Assembly (NCBI GenBank): GCA_012026785.1
Contig: VEOW01000054.1
Span: 1-43,169 of the forward strand
Length of the DNA stretch: 43,169 nucleotides
Direction of reading: 5' to 3'
Origin: Chloroflexota bacterium
Lineage (GTDB): Bacteria > Chloroflexota > Limnocylindria > Limnocylindrales > CSP1-4
Shown here: one piece after another, positions 25,453-35,101 of the stretch
How the letters are laid out: every line of letters starts with the position of its first letter
Numbering within the stretch: position 1 is the stretch's first letter
Notes under the pieces: generated by a model
Databases searched by the model: none
What the model was told of the DNA's origin: nothing
Seen by the model: the letters and a program-made list of their open reading frames with translations, nothing else
Made by a program: the position numbers and the translations under genes

Positions 25453-26289
25453 ATGGTGGCCAGCAACGGCTCGATGGCGACGCAATCCATGGCTCATGCT
25501 GTCAAGGCGAGTTCCTCATCGGCTCTGGGCGCGATCCAGGTCGAAGGTGTCGGCAAGGTATACCCGAGCCGCAGGGGGGCGGCGTCGATCGTCGCGGTGA
25601 AGGATGTGTCCTTCTCGGTCGCGGCCGGCGAGTTCGTCTCACTCGTGGGCCCGAGTGGCTGCGGCAAATCCACGATGCTCATGGCCATTGCGGGGCTCAC
25701 CCAGCCATCCGGTGGCCGCGTGGTCATTGATGGTCAGCCAGTGACCGCACCTCGCCGCTCGGTCGGAGTCATGTTCCAGACCCCCGAGCTCTTCCGCTGG
25801 CGGAATGTGCTCGAGAATGTCCTCCTGCCCGTCGACGTCTTCGGGCTGAACCGCGCGGCGTACCTGGAACGGGCGCGTGAGCTCCTTCGGCTCGCGGGCC
25901 TTGGAGCCTTCGAGCACGCGTATCCACAGGAGCTGTCCGGCGGGATGGAGCAGAGAACCGCCCTCTGCCGTGTCCTCGTTGCCGATCCGTCGATCGTCTT
26001 GATGGACGAGCCCTTTGGCGCGCTTGACGAGTTCACCCGCGAGCGTCTCAACATCGAGTTGCTGCGGATCTGGGACGCCACGCGAAAGACCGTCGTCTTC
26101 GTCACCCACAACATCGGAGAGGCCGTCTTCCTCTCCGATCGGGTGATCGTGATGGGCACCCAACCCGGTCGAGTCCTCGAGGACGTGCAGGTCCCGCTGC
26201 CGCGGCCGAGGACGGTCGAGAGCATGCGCGAGCGCCCCTATCACGAGACGCTCTACCACATCCGGGATCTCCTCGGGCTCTCGCACTGA
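25453..26289 (+). CDS. NitT/TauT-type ABC transporter ATP-binding protein
   Basis: Walker A GPSGCGKST, LSGGMEQRTALCR, Walker B SIVLMDEPFGALD, FVTHNIGEAVFLSDRV. Confidence 0.92.
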   Translation: MVASNGSMATQSMAHAVKASSSSALGAIQVEGVGKVYPSRRGAASIVAVKDVSFSVAAGEFVSLVGPSGCGKSTMLMAIAGLTQPSGGRVVIDGQPVTAPRRSVGVMFQTPELFRWRNVLENVLLPVDVFGLNRAAYLERARELLRLAGLGAFEHAYPQELSGGMEQRTALCRVLVADPSIVLMDEPFGALDEFTRERLNIELLRIWDATRKTVVFVTHNIGEAVFLSDRVIVMGTQPGRVLEDVQVPLPRPRTVESMRERPYHETLYHIRDLLGLSH

Positions 26290-26298
26290 GGCGCGGCG

Positions 26299-27108
26299 AT
26301 GGCTGCTGACGGGAACGGATTCGCTCCCGAGATGACAACCTCCTCACGACTGCTCTCGCCCCGGGCCGTCGACGCCCTCCTGACGATCGGGACGCTGGCC
26401 GGGCTCCTCGTCTTGTGGTACTGGGCAAATGCATCTCGCGCTGTCTCCTCGCTGCTGCTACCGGCCCCGCTCGCGGTGGCCGAAGGGTTCATCACGCTGG
26501 TGACCTCGAGCTTCTTCTACGGCCACCTCTTCGCAACCGCCTTCGAGACGATCGTCGGGTTCGCGCTCGCGGCCGTGGCCGGGATCCTCCTGGCGGTTGC
26601 CCTCTCCCAGTCCCGCTTCGTCGAGCGGATCGCTCAGCCATATATCGTCGTCTTCCAGGTGCTCCCGAAAGTCGCCCTTGCACCGGTGCTCGTGATCTGG
26701 CTCGGCTTCGGATTCGAGTCGAAGATCGCCTTATCGGCAGCCATCGCATTCTTCCCGGTACTCGTGAACACGATGAAGGGCATCGAAGGGGTTCCCGCCA
26801 ACGCCGTCCGGCTGATGCGATCGCTGGCGGCCTCGCGACGCCAGGTGTTCACCATGCTGACCGTCCCTGTGGCGCTTCCGTACATCTTCGCCGGGCTGCG
26901 GTCGGCCGCGACCCTCGCACTGATCGGCGCGGTCGTTGGTGAATACGTGACCGCTCGCGAGGGCCTCGGCAAACTCCTGGTGACCTTCAGCGCGAATGCC
27001 CAGCAGCCCCTCGTCTGGGCGACGACTGCCGTGATCGGGGCACTCGGACTGTTGCTCTACGGGATCATGATCCTGATCAGCCGACGGGTGGTCTGGTGGC
27101 GGGCGTGA
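26299..27108 (+). CDS. ABC transporter permease (NitT/TauT type)
   Basis: VFQVLPKVALAPVLVIWLGFGFESKIALSAAIAFFPVLVNTMKGIEGVP; C-terminal RRVVWWRA. Confidence 0.9.
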   Translation: MAADGNGFAPEMTTSSRLLSPRAVDALLTIGTLAGLLVLWYWANASRAVSSLLLPAPLAVAEGFITLVTSSFFYGHLFATAFETIVGFALAAVAGILLAVALSQSRFVERIAQPYIVVFQVLPKVALAPVLVIWLGFGFESKIALSAAIAFFPVLVNTMKGIEGVPANAVRLMRSLAASRRQVFTMLTVPVALPYIFAGLRSAATLALIGAVVGEYVTAREGLGKLLVTFSANAQQPLVWATTAVIGALGLLLYGIMILISRRVVWWRA

Positions 27109-27968
27109 GCGCGGTCGACCCGACCGTCGAGTCCTCCATCGAAGGCCAAGCCAATGCGAGGGCACCGGGAACCGTCCCTGGCAGTAACGACGACAAGCCG
27201 GGCCTGGATCCACTGCAGCGACGTTGGGTGGAGCCGATCGTGTCGCTCGGTGTCCTCATCACATTCCTGCTTGCCTGGACCCTGTCCAGCCAGCTCCGAC
27301 TGATATCGCCGCTGGTACTGCCGCCACCCGCAAGCATCGCGACCGAAATCATGGACGTCGTGCGCGCACCGTGGTTCCTCGGTGACCTGGTCGCGACAAC
27401 GACCGAGACGATCGTCGGCTATCTCCTCGCCGCCGTCGTGGCCATCTTCCTGGGTGTCGTCCTCAGCACCTTCCGACGTCTGCGCCGGATCGTCTACCCG
27501 TACGTTGTCGTGTTCCAGGTGATCCCATCGGTCGCACTTGCGCCCGTCCTGATCATCTGGCTCGGGCCCGGAATATCGTCGAAGATCGGCCTCGCCTTCA
27601 CGATCTCCTTCTTCGTCGTCCTGGTCAACACCATCGAAGGGCTCGAGCGGGTGCCGGCGAACAGCCTACGACTCATGACTTCGCTGGCGGCCTCGCGCCG
27701 ACAGACCTTCCTGATGCTGTCGCTGCCCGCGGCCCTACCGTACGTCTTCGCCGGCCTCCGTACCTCTGCCACCCTCGCGCTCATCGGCGCCCTTGTCGGC
27801 GAGTTCATCACGTCGACGGCGGGCCTGGGCCGTCGCCTCGTGGAGTTCAGCTTTGCGATGAAGGCCGACTCCGTGTGGGCTCTGCTCGTCCTCATCGGCG
27901 CACTCGGCATGGTGCTCTACGGCATCGTCGCGCTCATCGACCGGCGGGTCGTGTGGTGGCGAGCCTAA
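27096..27968 (+). CDS. ABC transporter permease (NitT/TauT type), tandem paralog
   Basis: VFQVIPSVALAPVLIIWLGPGISSKIGLAFTISFFVVLVNTIEGLERVP; same C-terminal RRVVWWRA. Confidence 0.9.
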   Translation: MAGVSAVDPTVESSIEGQANARAPGTVPGSNDDKPGLDPLQRRWVEPIVSLGVLITFLLAWTLSSQLRLISPLVLPPPASIATEIMDVVRAPWFLGDLVATTTETIVGYLLAAVVAIFLGVVLSTFRRLRRIVYPYVVVFQVIPSVALAPVLIIWLGPGISSKIGLAFTISFFVVLVNTIEGLERVPANSLRLMTSLAASRRQTFLMLSLPAALPYVFAGLRTSATLALIGALVGEFITSTAGLGRRLVEFSFAMKADSVWALLVLIGALGMVLYGIVALIDRRVVWWRA

Positions 27969-27971
27969 AGG

Positions 27972-27992
27972 TTTTCGGATCGTCGCCGAAAA
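27972..27992. repeat. Inverted repeat TTTTCGG-ATCGTCG-CCGAAAA
   Basis: Perfect 7-bp arms with a 7-nt loop, starting 3 nt after the permease stop; no clear T-tract. Confidence 0.45.
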
Positions 27993-28048
27993 TGTATCCA
28001 AAGCACCGATCGAGCGGTTGCAGTGAGATGTGGATCGAGTACAGAATG

Positions 28049-28078
28049 TTGACAAGCGCAGACGAGCACCCATAGTGT
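28049..28078 (+). promoter_or_regulatory. Candidate sigma70-like promoter for the first substrate-binding protein
   Basis: TTGACA (28049-28054), 18-nt spacer, TAGTGT (28073-28078), upstream of ATG 28121. Confidence 0.45.
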
Positions 28079-28120
28079 GATCCTCCCCGGTGCGGGGAGT
28101 CTGCGAGGAGGAGACAGAAG

Positions 28121-29281
28121 ATGCGCGCGTTCCGGCTGTCGCGAGTGATCCTCGCCATGACGGCCTCGGTCGTGTTGTTCGCCCAGGCATGTACGACCAC
28201 GCCGGCCACCACCCCCGGGCCGACGGGAGGCGGGCAGGCCACGCCTGTCGCCACCGAGGCGCCGACCACGAAGCCGGTGGTCACGGTTCGCGCCCTGCTC
28301 CCGTTCGTTCGAGGCCCGGCGTTCTTCGCCCAGATGATCGCCGAGCAGAACGGGTACTTCGCCGAGGAAGGCATCGATATTCGCTGGGAACCGTCAGAAG
28401 GTAGCTCCTTCGCGGTCCAGCAGGTGATCGCCGGGAACGCCGACGTCGCGATCACCATCACCGACAACGCAATGCTCGGCTTCGCCCAGAGCCCGACATT
28501 CAAGAACACCTACAACATGAACGGCGAGGCGACCGGCCATCTCAACGACACGTGGGCGCTCAAGTCGAGCGGTTTCGATTCGATGGACGACCTCCGTGGC
28601 TCGGACATCGGTGTCAAGGACCTCGCTGGTGGAGAAGTCCCGGGGCTCCGCGTCGCCCTGCAGAAGGTCGGCCTCACCGAAGGCACGGACTACAACATCG
28701 TGCCCCTCGGCGAGGACCCCGCCGTTCAGGCGGAGGCCTTGAGCAGCGGCAAGGTCGGAGCGTTCCGGGTGACCTTCCTCAGCCTCGTCGCCGTAAAGGA
28801 GGCGGTGGCGTCGCAGGGCGACGAGCTCGTCTGCATCTCGTGTGACGAGAGCGAGCTCATCAGCTCGCTGATCATCATCGCCAGCAACGACCTCATCGAG
28901 AACCAGCCGGAAGTCGTCGCCGGGCTTGGACGCGCGATCGCAAAGGGCACGCTGTTCGGACTGACGAACCCCGAGGCGACGGTCCAGATCGTCATGGCTG
29001 CAGCGCCCGAGCAGACCGATGCCGACCTTGTTGCGGCCCAGCTCGCCGCTACTCTCGCTCAGCACGAGCCCGGGCCTCCGCCCGCGGACCGGAACAACTT
29101 CGGCTACATCAACGCGGAGGGGCTCCAGAACACCATGGATGTCCTGCTCTCGCCGGGCAACCCGAGCGGACTCGAGGCGCCGATCGACCTCAATGCCTTC
29201 CACACGAACGACTTCGTCGACGAATACAACGACTACGATCAGGCGGCGATCATCGCGGCCGCGGAGGATTGGACGCCGTAG
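28121..29281 (+). CDS. NMT1/THI5- or SsuA-like ABC substrate-binding lipoprotein
   Basis: Signal peptide with lipobox (VLFAQAC); FVRGPAFFAQMIAEQNGYFAEEGIDIRW, QQVIAGNADVAIT. Confidence 0.85.
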   Translation: MRAFRLSRVILAMTASVVLFAQACTTTPATTPGPTGGGQATPVATEAPTTKPVVTVRALLPFVRGPAFFAQMIAEQNGYFAEEGIDIRWEPSEGSSFAVQQVIAGNADVAITITDNAMLGFAQSPTFKNTYNMNGEATGHLNDTWALKSSGFDSMDDLRGSDIGVKDLAGGEVPGLRVALQKVGLTEGTDYNIVPLGEDPAVQAEALSSGKVGAFRVTFLSLVAVKEAVASQGDELVCISCDESELISSLIIIASNDLIENQPEVVAGLGRAIAKGTLFGLTNPEATVQIVMAAAPEQTDADLVAAQLAATLAQHEPGPPPADRNNFGYINAEGLQNTMDVLLSPGNPSGLEAPIDLNAFHTNDFVDEYNDYDQAAIIAAAEDWTP

Positions 29282-29360
29282 CGGAGGCAGCGGCGAATCA
29301 TCGCGTGGGATCGGGCTCGCTGCGCGCCTGGAGCGCGGTCCCGCCGTTGGAGGAAGTGTC

Positions 29361-30251
29361 TTGATCACGCAACTCGGATATGTCGGCTTCGCCGTGACCG
29401 ACCTCGAGCGCTGGGAGCTTGTGGCGACCAAGGTCGTTGGGCTCGCGGTCTCCGCGCGCGGCGATGACGGCACGCTCTACCTGCGGATGGACGAGTATCA
29501 CCATCGCATCCTCGTTCATCCGGGAGACTCCGATGACATCTCGTACATCGGATGGCAGGTAAAGGGCCCGGCCGAATTGGTCGCAATGACGGAGCGTCTC
29601 CGGGCAGCGGGGGTGGAGGTGACACCAGGAACGACAGAGCAGATCGAGGTCCGCAAGGTCCGCGACCTGGTCCGGTTCGAGGACCCAGCCGGCTACGCCA
29701 TGGAGATCTTCTACGGGCCGCTTGATCGCGTACACGAACCTTTCGTGCCGGCCCGACCGATGGTCGGCTTCAAGGCGTCGGAGCAGGGCCTGGGGCACGT
29801 GGTCCTGCGCGTCCCCGACCGGGACGCCTGCGAGCGGTTCTACATCGACGTCCTCGGCCTGAAGCTGAGCGACTACGGCTCAGGCAAGCTCGCGTTCTTT
29901 CACTGCAACCCCCGTCACCACTCCCTCGCGATCGCCCCAGCCGACCAAATCCCGGGGCCGCGGCGAATTATCCACATCATGCTCGAGGCGCTCAGCCTCG
30001 ACGATCTCGGCACGGCGATGGATCTGTGCGAGCAGCACGGCGTCCCCATGCTCGAAACGTTGGGCAAGCATCCCAACGATCTGATGGTCTCGTTCTACCT
30101 TGAGACGCCGTCGAAGTTCGGGATCGAGTACGGGTTCGGGGGACGCGATATCGACGACGCGACCTGGGAGGTCCGGCGCTACGACAAGCGTGACCTGTGG
30201 GGTCATCGGCGAATCGCCCAGCCCGCCACCGCGCCCACCGGCCATGGCTGA
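29361..30251 (+). CDS. Two-domain type I extradiol dioxygenase-like (VOC) protein
   Basis: TTG start after GGAGGAAG. LGHVVLRVPDRDACERFYIDVLGLKLSDY, PRHHSLAIAP, PSKFGIEYGFGG, matching H/H/E ligand positions of BphC-type enzymes. Confidence 0.82.
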   Translation: MITQLGYVGFAVTDLERWELVATKVVGLAVSARGDDGTLYLRMDEYHHRILVHPGDSDDISYIGWQVKGPAELVAMTERLRAAGVEVTPGTTEQIEVRKVRDLVRFEDPAGYAMEIFYGPLDRVHEPFVPARPMVGFKASEQGLGHVVLRVPDRDACERFYIDVLGLKLSDYGSGKLAFFHCNPRHHSLAIAPADQIPGPRRIIHIMLEALSLDDLGTAMDLCEQHGVPMLETLGKHPNDLMVSFYLETPSKFGIEYGFGGRDIDDATWEVRRYDKRDLWGHRRIAQPATAPTGHG

Positions 30252-31641
30252 TCTTATTCAGCGGCCGCAGCCGAGATCGCGCGCCGCTCAGGCCGATACT
30301 CACTCGATCGTGATCGACACGGCCCGCGGTTTCGTGGACCGGCGGATCTACAGCGACGAGGAGATCCACGCTCTCGAGATGGAGCGGATCTTCGCGCGCT
30401 GCTGGCTGTTCCTTGGCCATGAGTCCCAGATCCCCAATCCAGGCGATTTCGTCACGAGCCGGATGGGCGAGGACGCGATCATCCTGTGTCGAGACAGCAA
30501 TGGGAAGGTCCACGCCTTCCTGAATACCTGCCGCCATCGCGGTAATGCCGTTTGCCTCTTCGACCGCGGCAACACCCGGACCTTCACCTGTAGCTACCAC
30601 GGCTGGTCCTATGACCTCGAAGGTAAGCTGACCGGGGTCCCATTCCTGACCGAGGCGTACTACGACCAACTCGACAAGAACGCTTGGGGCCTGATCGAGG
30701 TGCCTGGACTCCAGACGTACGGTGGCTTGATCTTCGGCAGCTGGGATCCGGCGAGCTGGACCCTCGAGGAGTACCTCGGTGAGATGCGCTGGTATCTCGA
30801 CAACATGCTCGTCGCGGAGGATATGGGCGGTCTCGTCCCCTATACCTCACGGCAGGGCTACACCGTCCACTGCAATTGGAAGATCATCGCCGAGAACAAC
30901 GTTGGCGATCACTACCACACCTTGCACACGCATGGATCGCTTTACAAGCTCGGCCTGCGCGATCGAAAGACCGGGTTCGAAGGCGGGCAGAGCCCCAATG
31001 GACCGTTTGAAATCTCTCTCGCTCCAGGGCACGGAATCGGCGGCGTCGAAACCGGTCCTGGCGGTTATGAACGGGAGCTGAAGGCAGCGGAGGCCCTTGG
31101 ACCAGAGGCGGTCGACTGGGTCCGCGAGCGCTACCAGCGTGTCCTCAAGCGGCTCAAGGGTGTGAGGGCCAAGCCTTACTCGTACAGCCACGCCAACGTC
31201 TTCCCGAACTTCCCGTTCTTCGGTCGCGGTGGCGCCCTGAATGGCCGCACGTTGTTCATCCTCTGCCCGGTCGGTCCGCTGCAGACCGACGTCTGGCAGT
31301 GGTTCTACGTCGAGCGCGACGCTCCTGAAATCATCAAACAGAAGTCCTGGGAGAACCTCGGGCGCGAGGGGCACCTCGGTAGCGGGCTGTTCGCTCAGGA
31401 CGACGCCGAGAATTTCGAACGGGTCACCGAGTCGACTAGGACGACCGTGGCTCGCCGATATCCATTCCACTTGGGGATGGCAATCGATGTCGAGGGCAAG
31501 TGGCCCGGCCAGGAAACGTGGGACGTGGAAGGTTTACCGGGCGTCATCGGGCCGCGCTTCACGGAGCACAGCCAACGCCGCTTCTACCAGTTCTGGGCCC
31601 AGCTCGTTCTCGACGACCAGCGGATCGGCCATGGCGATTGA
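30244..31641 (+). CDS. Rieske non-heme iron ring-hydroxylating dioxygenase, alpha subunit
   Basis: Rieske motif CRHRGNAVCLFDRGNTRTFTCSYHGWSYD; mononuclear Fe region NWKIIAENNVGDHYHTLHTHG. Confidence 0.93.
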   Translation: MADLIQRPQPRSRAAQADTHSIVIDTARGFVDRRIYSDEEIHALEMERIFARCWLFLGHESQIPNPGDFVTSRMGEDAIILCRDSNGKVHAFLNTCRHRGNAVCLFDRGNTRTFTCSYHGWSYDLEGKLTGVPFLTEAYYDQLDKNAWGLIEVPGLQTYGGLIFGSWDPASWTLEEYLGEMRWYLDNMLVAEDMGGLVPYTSRQGYTVHCNWKIIAENNVGDHYHTLHTHGSLYKLGLRDRKTGFEGGQSPNGPFEISLAPGHGIGGVETGPGGYERELKAAEALGPEAVDWVRERYQRVLKRLKGVRAKPYSYSHANVFPNFPFFGRGGALNGRTLFILCPVGPLQTDVWQWFYVERDAPEIIKQKSWENLGREGHLGSGLFAQDDAENFERVTESTRTTVARRYPFHLGMAIDVEGKWPGQETWDVEGLPGVIGPRFTEHSQRRFYQFWAQLVLDDQRIGHGD

Positions 31642-32149
31642 CGTCGCCGATCGGCAGCGCCTCCACTGGGAGGTCGAGCAGTTCTACTTCGAGGAGGCCC
31701 AGCTGCTTGACGCGCGCCGGCTCGAGGAGTGGGTGGAGCTTATCGCGGACAATGGGTTGTACACCCTCTCGATCCACGAGAAGCTCCTCAACCGGGCGAG
31801 GCCGTCGGGACCCGATGCTGACCACACCGAGATCGTGTACACGGATGACAAGGAGTTCATGCGGGTACGGGTTCGGCGCCTCCTCGAGACCGCGCTGGCT
31901 CATGCCGAGAAGCCACCCTCGGTCACACGTCGACTGATCTCCAACATCCGGGTAGACGGACTCGAGGGCGAGGTCCACGTGAGCTCGAACTTCCTCGTCT
32001 TCCAAGCGCGCTTCCACATCGACGAGACAACATTTGTCGGGACGCGCCGCGACCTCCTCGTCCGGGACGAGGGCCGTTGGCAGATTCGGCGGCGCGATGT
32101 GCTCCTGGATCAGTTCATCCTCGCCCGGTCCCTGACGACCTTCTTCTAA
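31631..32149 (+). CDS. Ring-hydroxylating dioxygenase beta subunit
   Basis: EVEQFYFEEAQLLDARRLEEWVELIADNGLYTLS ... TRRLISNIRV ... FVGTRRDLLVRDEGRWQIRRRDVLLDQ. Overlaps the alpha stop. Confidence 0.9.
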   Translation: MAIDVADRQRLHWEVEQFYFEEAQLLDARRLEEWVELIADNGLYTLSIHEKLLNRARPSGPDADHTEIVYTDDKEFMRVRVRRLLETALAHAEKPPSVTRRLISNIRVDGLEGEVHVSSNFLVFQARFHIDETTFVGTRRDLLVRDEGRWQIRRRDVLLDQFILARSLTTFF

Positions 32150-32162
32150 GGCCATACGACCC

Positions 32163-33119
32163 GTGAGGATCAGTCGGACCGACCTAGGCGGCATCATGGC
32201 GATGATGCCGGCCTTCGCGACCGACGATGCCGCCTCGATCCACGCTACGGCAACGGTGGATGTTGACCGTTTGGCGCGAGGCGTGGATCGAATCATTTCG
32301 GACGGCATCGACGTCCTCGCGACGACCGGTTCGTTTGGCGAGTTCCATACTCTGTTAGATGATGAATACGCCACGCTCGCCCGCGCCACGGTGCAGGCGG
32401 TGCGGCATCGCGTGCCACTATTCATCGGCTGCACGGCTTTGAATACCCGTGAGGCATTTCGCAAAGCGCAAGTCGCACGCGAGGCGGGTGCCGACGGTTT
32501 GCTTGTCGGGGTGCCCTTCTACTTCCCGAGCACCGTCGAGAATGCCGTGCGCTTCTACCGGGACCTCGCGGTCGAGTTCTCCGACCTCGCGGTCATGATC
32601 TACCACAACCCGACGCTCCACCACGTGACCCTGCCAGTCCGCGCGATGACGGAACTGGCCGAGCTCCCGAACATCGTGGCGATGAAAGACGCCCACCGCG
32701 AGACGCGGGATTTCGTCGCGCTGCTGCGGGCCACGCAGGGTCGGATTCGGACGTTCGTCGCGGCATGGCAGTTCCACGGATACCACTCCCTCGGGGCCGC
32801 GGGCTTCTGGTCCTACGACTGCTGGATGGGACCCGATCCGCTTCTTCGGCTGCGGGACGCCGTGCTGGCCGGGCGACTCGACGAGGGGGCGGACGTCACG
32901 CTCGATCTGTACCCACCGCGAGAGCAGCTCCCATCGCTCTCGTGGCGTGAGACGCTGGCGAAGGTCGCCATCGCCCATGCCGGCTACGTTGAACCCGGTC
33001 CGCTTCGACCGCCGTTCGTGATCATCCCGCCAGAGGTCGACCAAGCGGCTCGCGACCGCAGTGCTCGCTGGCTGGCGGCCTGCGAGCGTTACAGCGGAGC
33101 AGTGCCAACCTCGAGTTAG
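32163..33119 (+). CDS. DapA-superfamily hydratase-aldolase (NahE/PhdJ-like)
   Basis: GGIMAMMPAFATDDAASIHATATVDVDRLARGVDRIISDGIDVLATTGSFGEFHTLLDDE, MIYHNPTLHHV, NIVAMKDAHRETRDF (Schiff-base Lys). Confidence 0.82.
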   Translation: MRISRTDLGGIMAMMPAFATDDAASIHATATVDVDRLARGVDRIISDGIDVLATTGSFGEFHTLLDDEYATLARATVQAVRHRVPLFIGCTALNTREAFRKAQVAREAGADGLLVGVPFYFPSTVENAVRFYRDLAVEFSDLAVMIYHNPTLHHVTLPVRAMTELAELPNIVAMKDAHRETRDFVALLRATQGRIRTFVAAWQFHGYHSLGAAGFWSYDCWMGPDPLLRLRDAVLAGRLDEGADVTLDLYPPREQLPSLSWRETLAKVAIAHAGYVEPGPLRPPFVIIPPEVDQAARDRSARWLAACERYSGAVPTSS

Positions 33120-33259
33120 TGGCGCTTTGGGGGCGTCCGAGACGAGAGGGCCGATGCGCGGGTCAGATGGGCCGCCGCCGTAGGCCGAATGGCCTTTGTG
33201 ACATTCGGGCCAGCCACTCACGCTTGCCGTGTCTTGTCAGTTCGCGGGAAGGAGTCGGC

Positions 33260-33514
33260 ATGCGATTTCCTTGGTACAGCCGGAACTCGGCTGATTGGCT
33301 GGAATCGCCGAATGGTCGAATCATGTGCCCGCTTGTCGGCGACGCGGACATAGACAGGTGCATCGGCTGTCCGATGTTGCATGACGTCCGATACAAGGGC
33401 GAGGTGGTATCGATCTCGTGCCGGCCGACCATGTCGCGCCACGAGTCGACGGCAGACCCGAGCGCAGGAGATCACCCTTTCGTTGGTAGACGTCGCCTCA
33501 ATCTGCGGGCCTAA
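33260..33514 (+). CDS. Small Cys-rich protein with CPxxGDxDxDxCxGC motif
   Basis: RIMCPLVGDADIDRCIGCPMLHDVRYKGEVVSISCRP; strong RBS GGAAGGAG upstream of ATG 33260; motif shared with 22342-22554. Confidence 0.6.
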   Translation: MRFPWYSRNSADWLESPNGRIMCPLVGDADIDRCIGCPMLHDVRYKGEVVSISCRPTMSRHESTADPSAGDHPFVGRRRLNLRA

Positions 33515-33553
33515 GGTCCCCCCGCAAGCGGGCGAGCGCCTCCAGGGGTATGC

Positions 33554-35002
33554 CTACGCGGATGGGGTTTGCGCCTCCAAGATCCAGCCCCATTTCCGCC
33601 GCGTCTCACGTTTTGTGTTCGCGTCAGAACCCGAGGTCGGGGGAAAGCGATCCCGCCATTCCCAGGGCCGGCAGGCGTCGATCAGCAGGCGGGAATTGAA
33701 GACCCTGTCATCCGGGTGCATCGCTGAATCCATGCCGCCCCCATATGCGCGGCGGACAATATCCATTGAGCGCTCTGGATCGGCGCGCGTGAGGATAGCC
33801 CACATGACATCGTCCAGATCGGTGACATCGATATCGTCGTCAACCACCACGACGATCCGGCCCATGTACGCTCCGGCTTGGCACATCGCAGCGACGTGAA
33901 GGGCCTGCCGAGCATGACCGGCATACTTCTGTTGAATAGAGACGACGTTAAACAGTCGGTTGCCGCCCAGCGCGAAACAGTTTGCGTCGACGACTCCGGG
34001 GACGCCCGCACCGCGAAGACCACGCAGCAGGAGCGCTGAGCGAAGGTACTCACGGAAGCGGTGAGGTTCGCATGGGGGACGATTCGGTGGCACGCCGAGC
34101 ACGATCGGGTCCGTACGGTAGTGGACTCCCTGGATGTCGAGCACCGGCTGGTCAGCGCGCTCATTGACGTAGTAGCCCGTCCACTCCCCGAATGGACCTT
34201 CGGGGGCGCGCCTGTCGTGGGTCAGATAGCCCTCGAGGACGAGCTCGGCGGTGGCGGGGATTGGAAGGCCAGTAACTGGAGCGCTCACGACTGGATACGG
34301 CTCGCCGCGGATGCCACCAACCCAGTCGTACTCGGAGAACCCGTATGGTGCCTCGAGCGTAGAGGTGACGAACATGAGGGGATCCATCCCGCAAATGACT
34401 GCGATCGGACATGGCTCCCGGCGCTTGAAGTAGGTATCTCGAATGAGCGCCCCGTGCTTTCCGGGAATAATGAAGACACCGACGCTGCGCTCGTCTTGGA
34501 CCATGGCACGATAGGTCCCAACGTTGATCCACCCGGAATCGGGATCCTTCATCACAACGGCAACGCCTGTACCGATGTATGGACCTCCGTCGCCCGGGTG
34601 CCAATGGGGAGCTGGAAACCGAGAGATATCGATATCGTCGCCGTACATTGAATTCTCGAGGACTGGGCCATCACCGGCGACTTGGGGCTTGATGGAGCGA
34701 TCGGTCTCCGTCATCTCGAGGAACCGCTCCATGAGGCTCGATCGATCAATGTCTACTGAAAGGCCGAGGGTCAGGGCGAGTCTCTCCCGATTGCCGTTTG
34801 CGTTGACCAAGATCCTCGCACCTTTTTGTAGGCTCGGGATGTCATCGAACAGAACCGCGGGCGAGTCGTCCGTGTGGTGAAGCATTTCGGTGATGAGGCC
34901 GATCTCCCCCTCCTGCGCCACCCCGGCCACATCTCTGAGGGCGCCCATTCCACGCGCTTGGTCGATCCACTCACGAAGATCACTGTAAGGAAATGAACTC
35001 AA
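33554..35002 (-). CDS. UbiD-family decarboxylase, second copy
   Basis: SDLREWIDQARGMGALRDVAGVAQEGEIGLITEM, GTYRAMVQDERSVGVFI, APEGPFGEWTGYY, VVDDDIDVTDLDDVMWAI. TTG 35002 has GGAGGGG upstream; an upstream ATG at 35071 is an alternative. Confidence 0.85.
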   Translation of the reverse strand: MSSFPYSDLREWIDQARGMGALRDVAGVAQEGEIGLITEMLHHTDDSPAVLFDDIPSLQKGARILVNANGNRERLALTLGLSVDIDRSSLMERFLEMTETDRSIKPQVAGDGPVLENSMYGDDIDISRFPAPHWHPGDGGPYIGTGVAVVMKDPDSGWINVGTYRAMVQDERSVGVFIIPGKHGALIRDTYFKRREPCPIAVICGMDPLMFVTSTLEAPYGFSEYDWVGGIRGEPYPVVSAPVTGLPIPATAELVLEGYLTHDRRAPEGPFGEWTGYYVNERADQPVLDIQGVHYRTDPIVLGVPPNRPPCEPHRFREYLRSALLLRGLRGAGVPGVVDANCFALGGNRLFNVVSIQQKYAGHARQALHVAAMCQAGAYMGRIVVVVDDDIDVTDLDDVMWAILTRADPERSMDIVRRAYGGGMDSAMHPDDRVFNSRLLIDACRPWEWRDRFPPTSGSDANTKRETRRKWGWILEAQTPSA

Positions 35003-35101
35003 TGCGCTGCCCCTCCGCTCTCGCGACGGCCGAAGAGTCAGGTAGCCGCCGTCCCTATCCGGGCGAAGCATCCCCGCTCAGTGGAAACCATATTGACCGC
35101 G

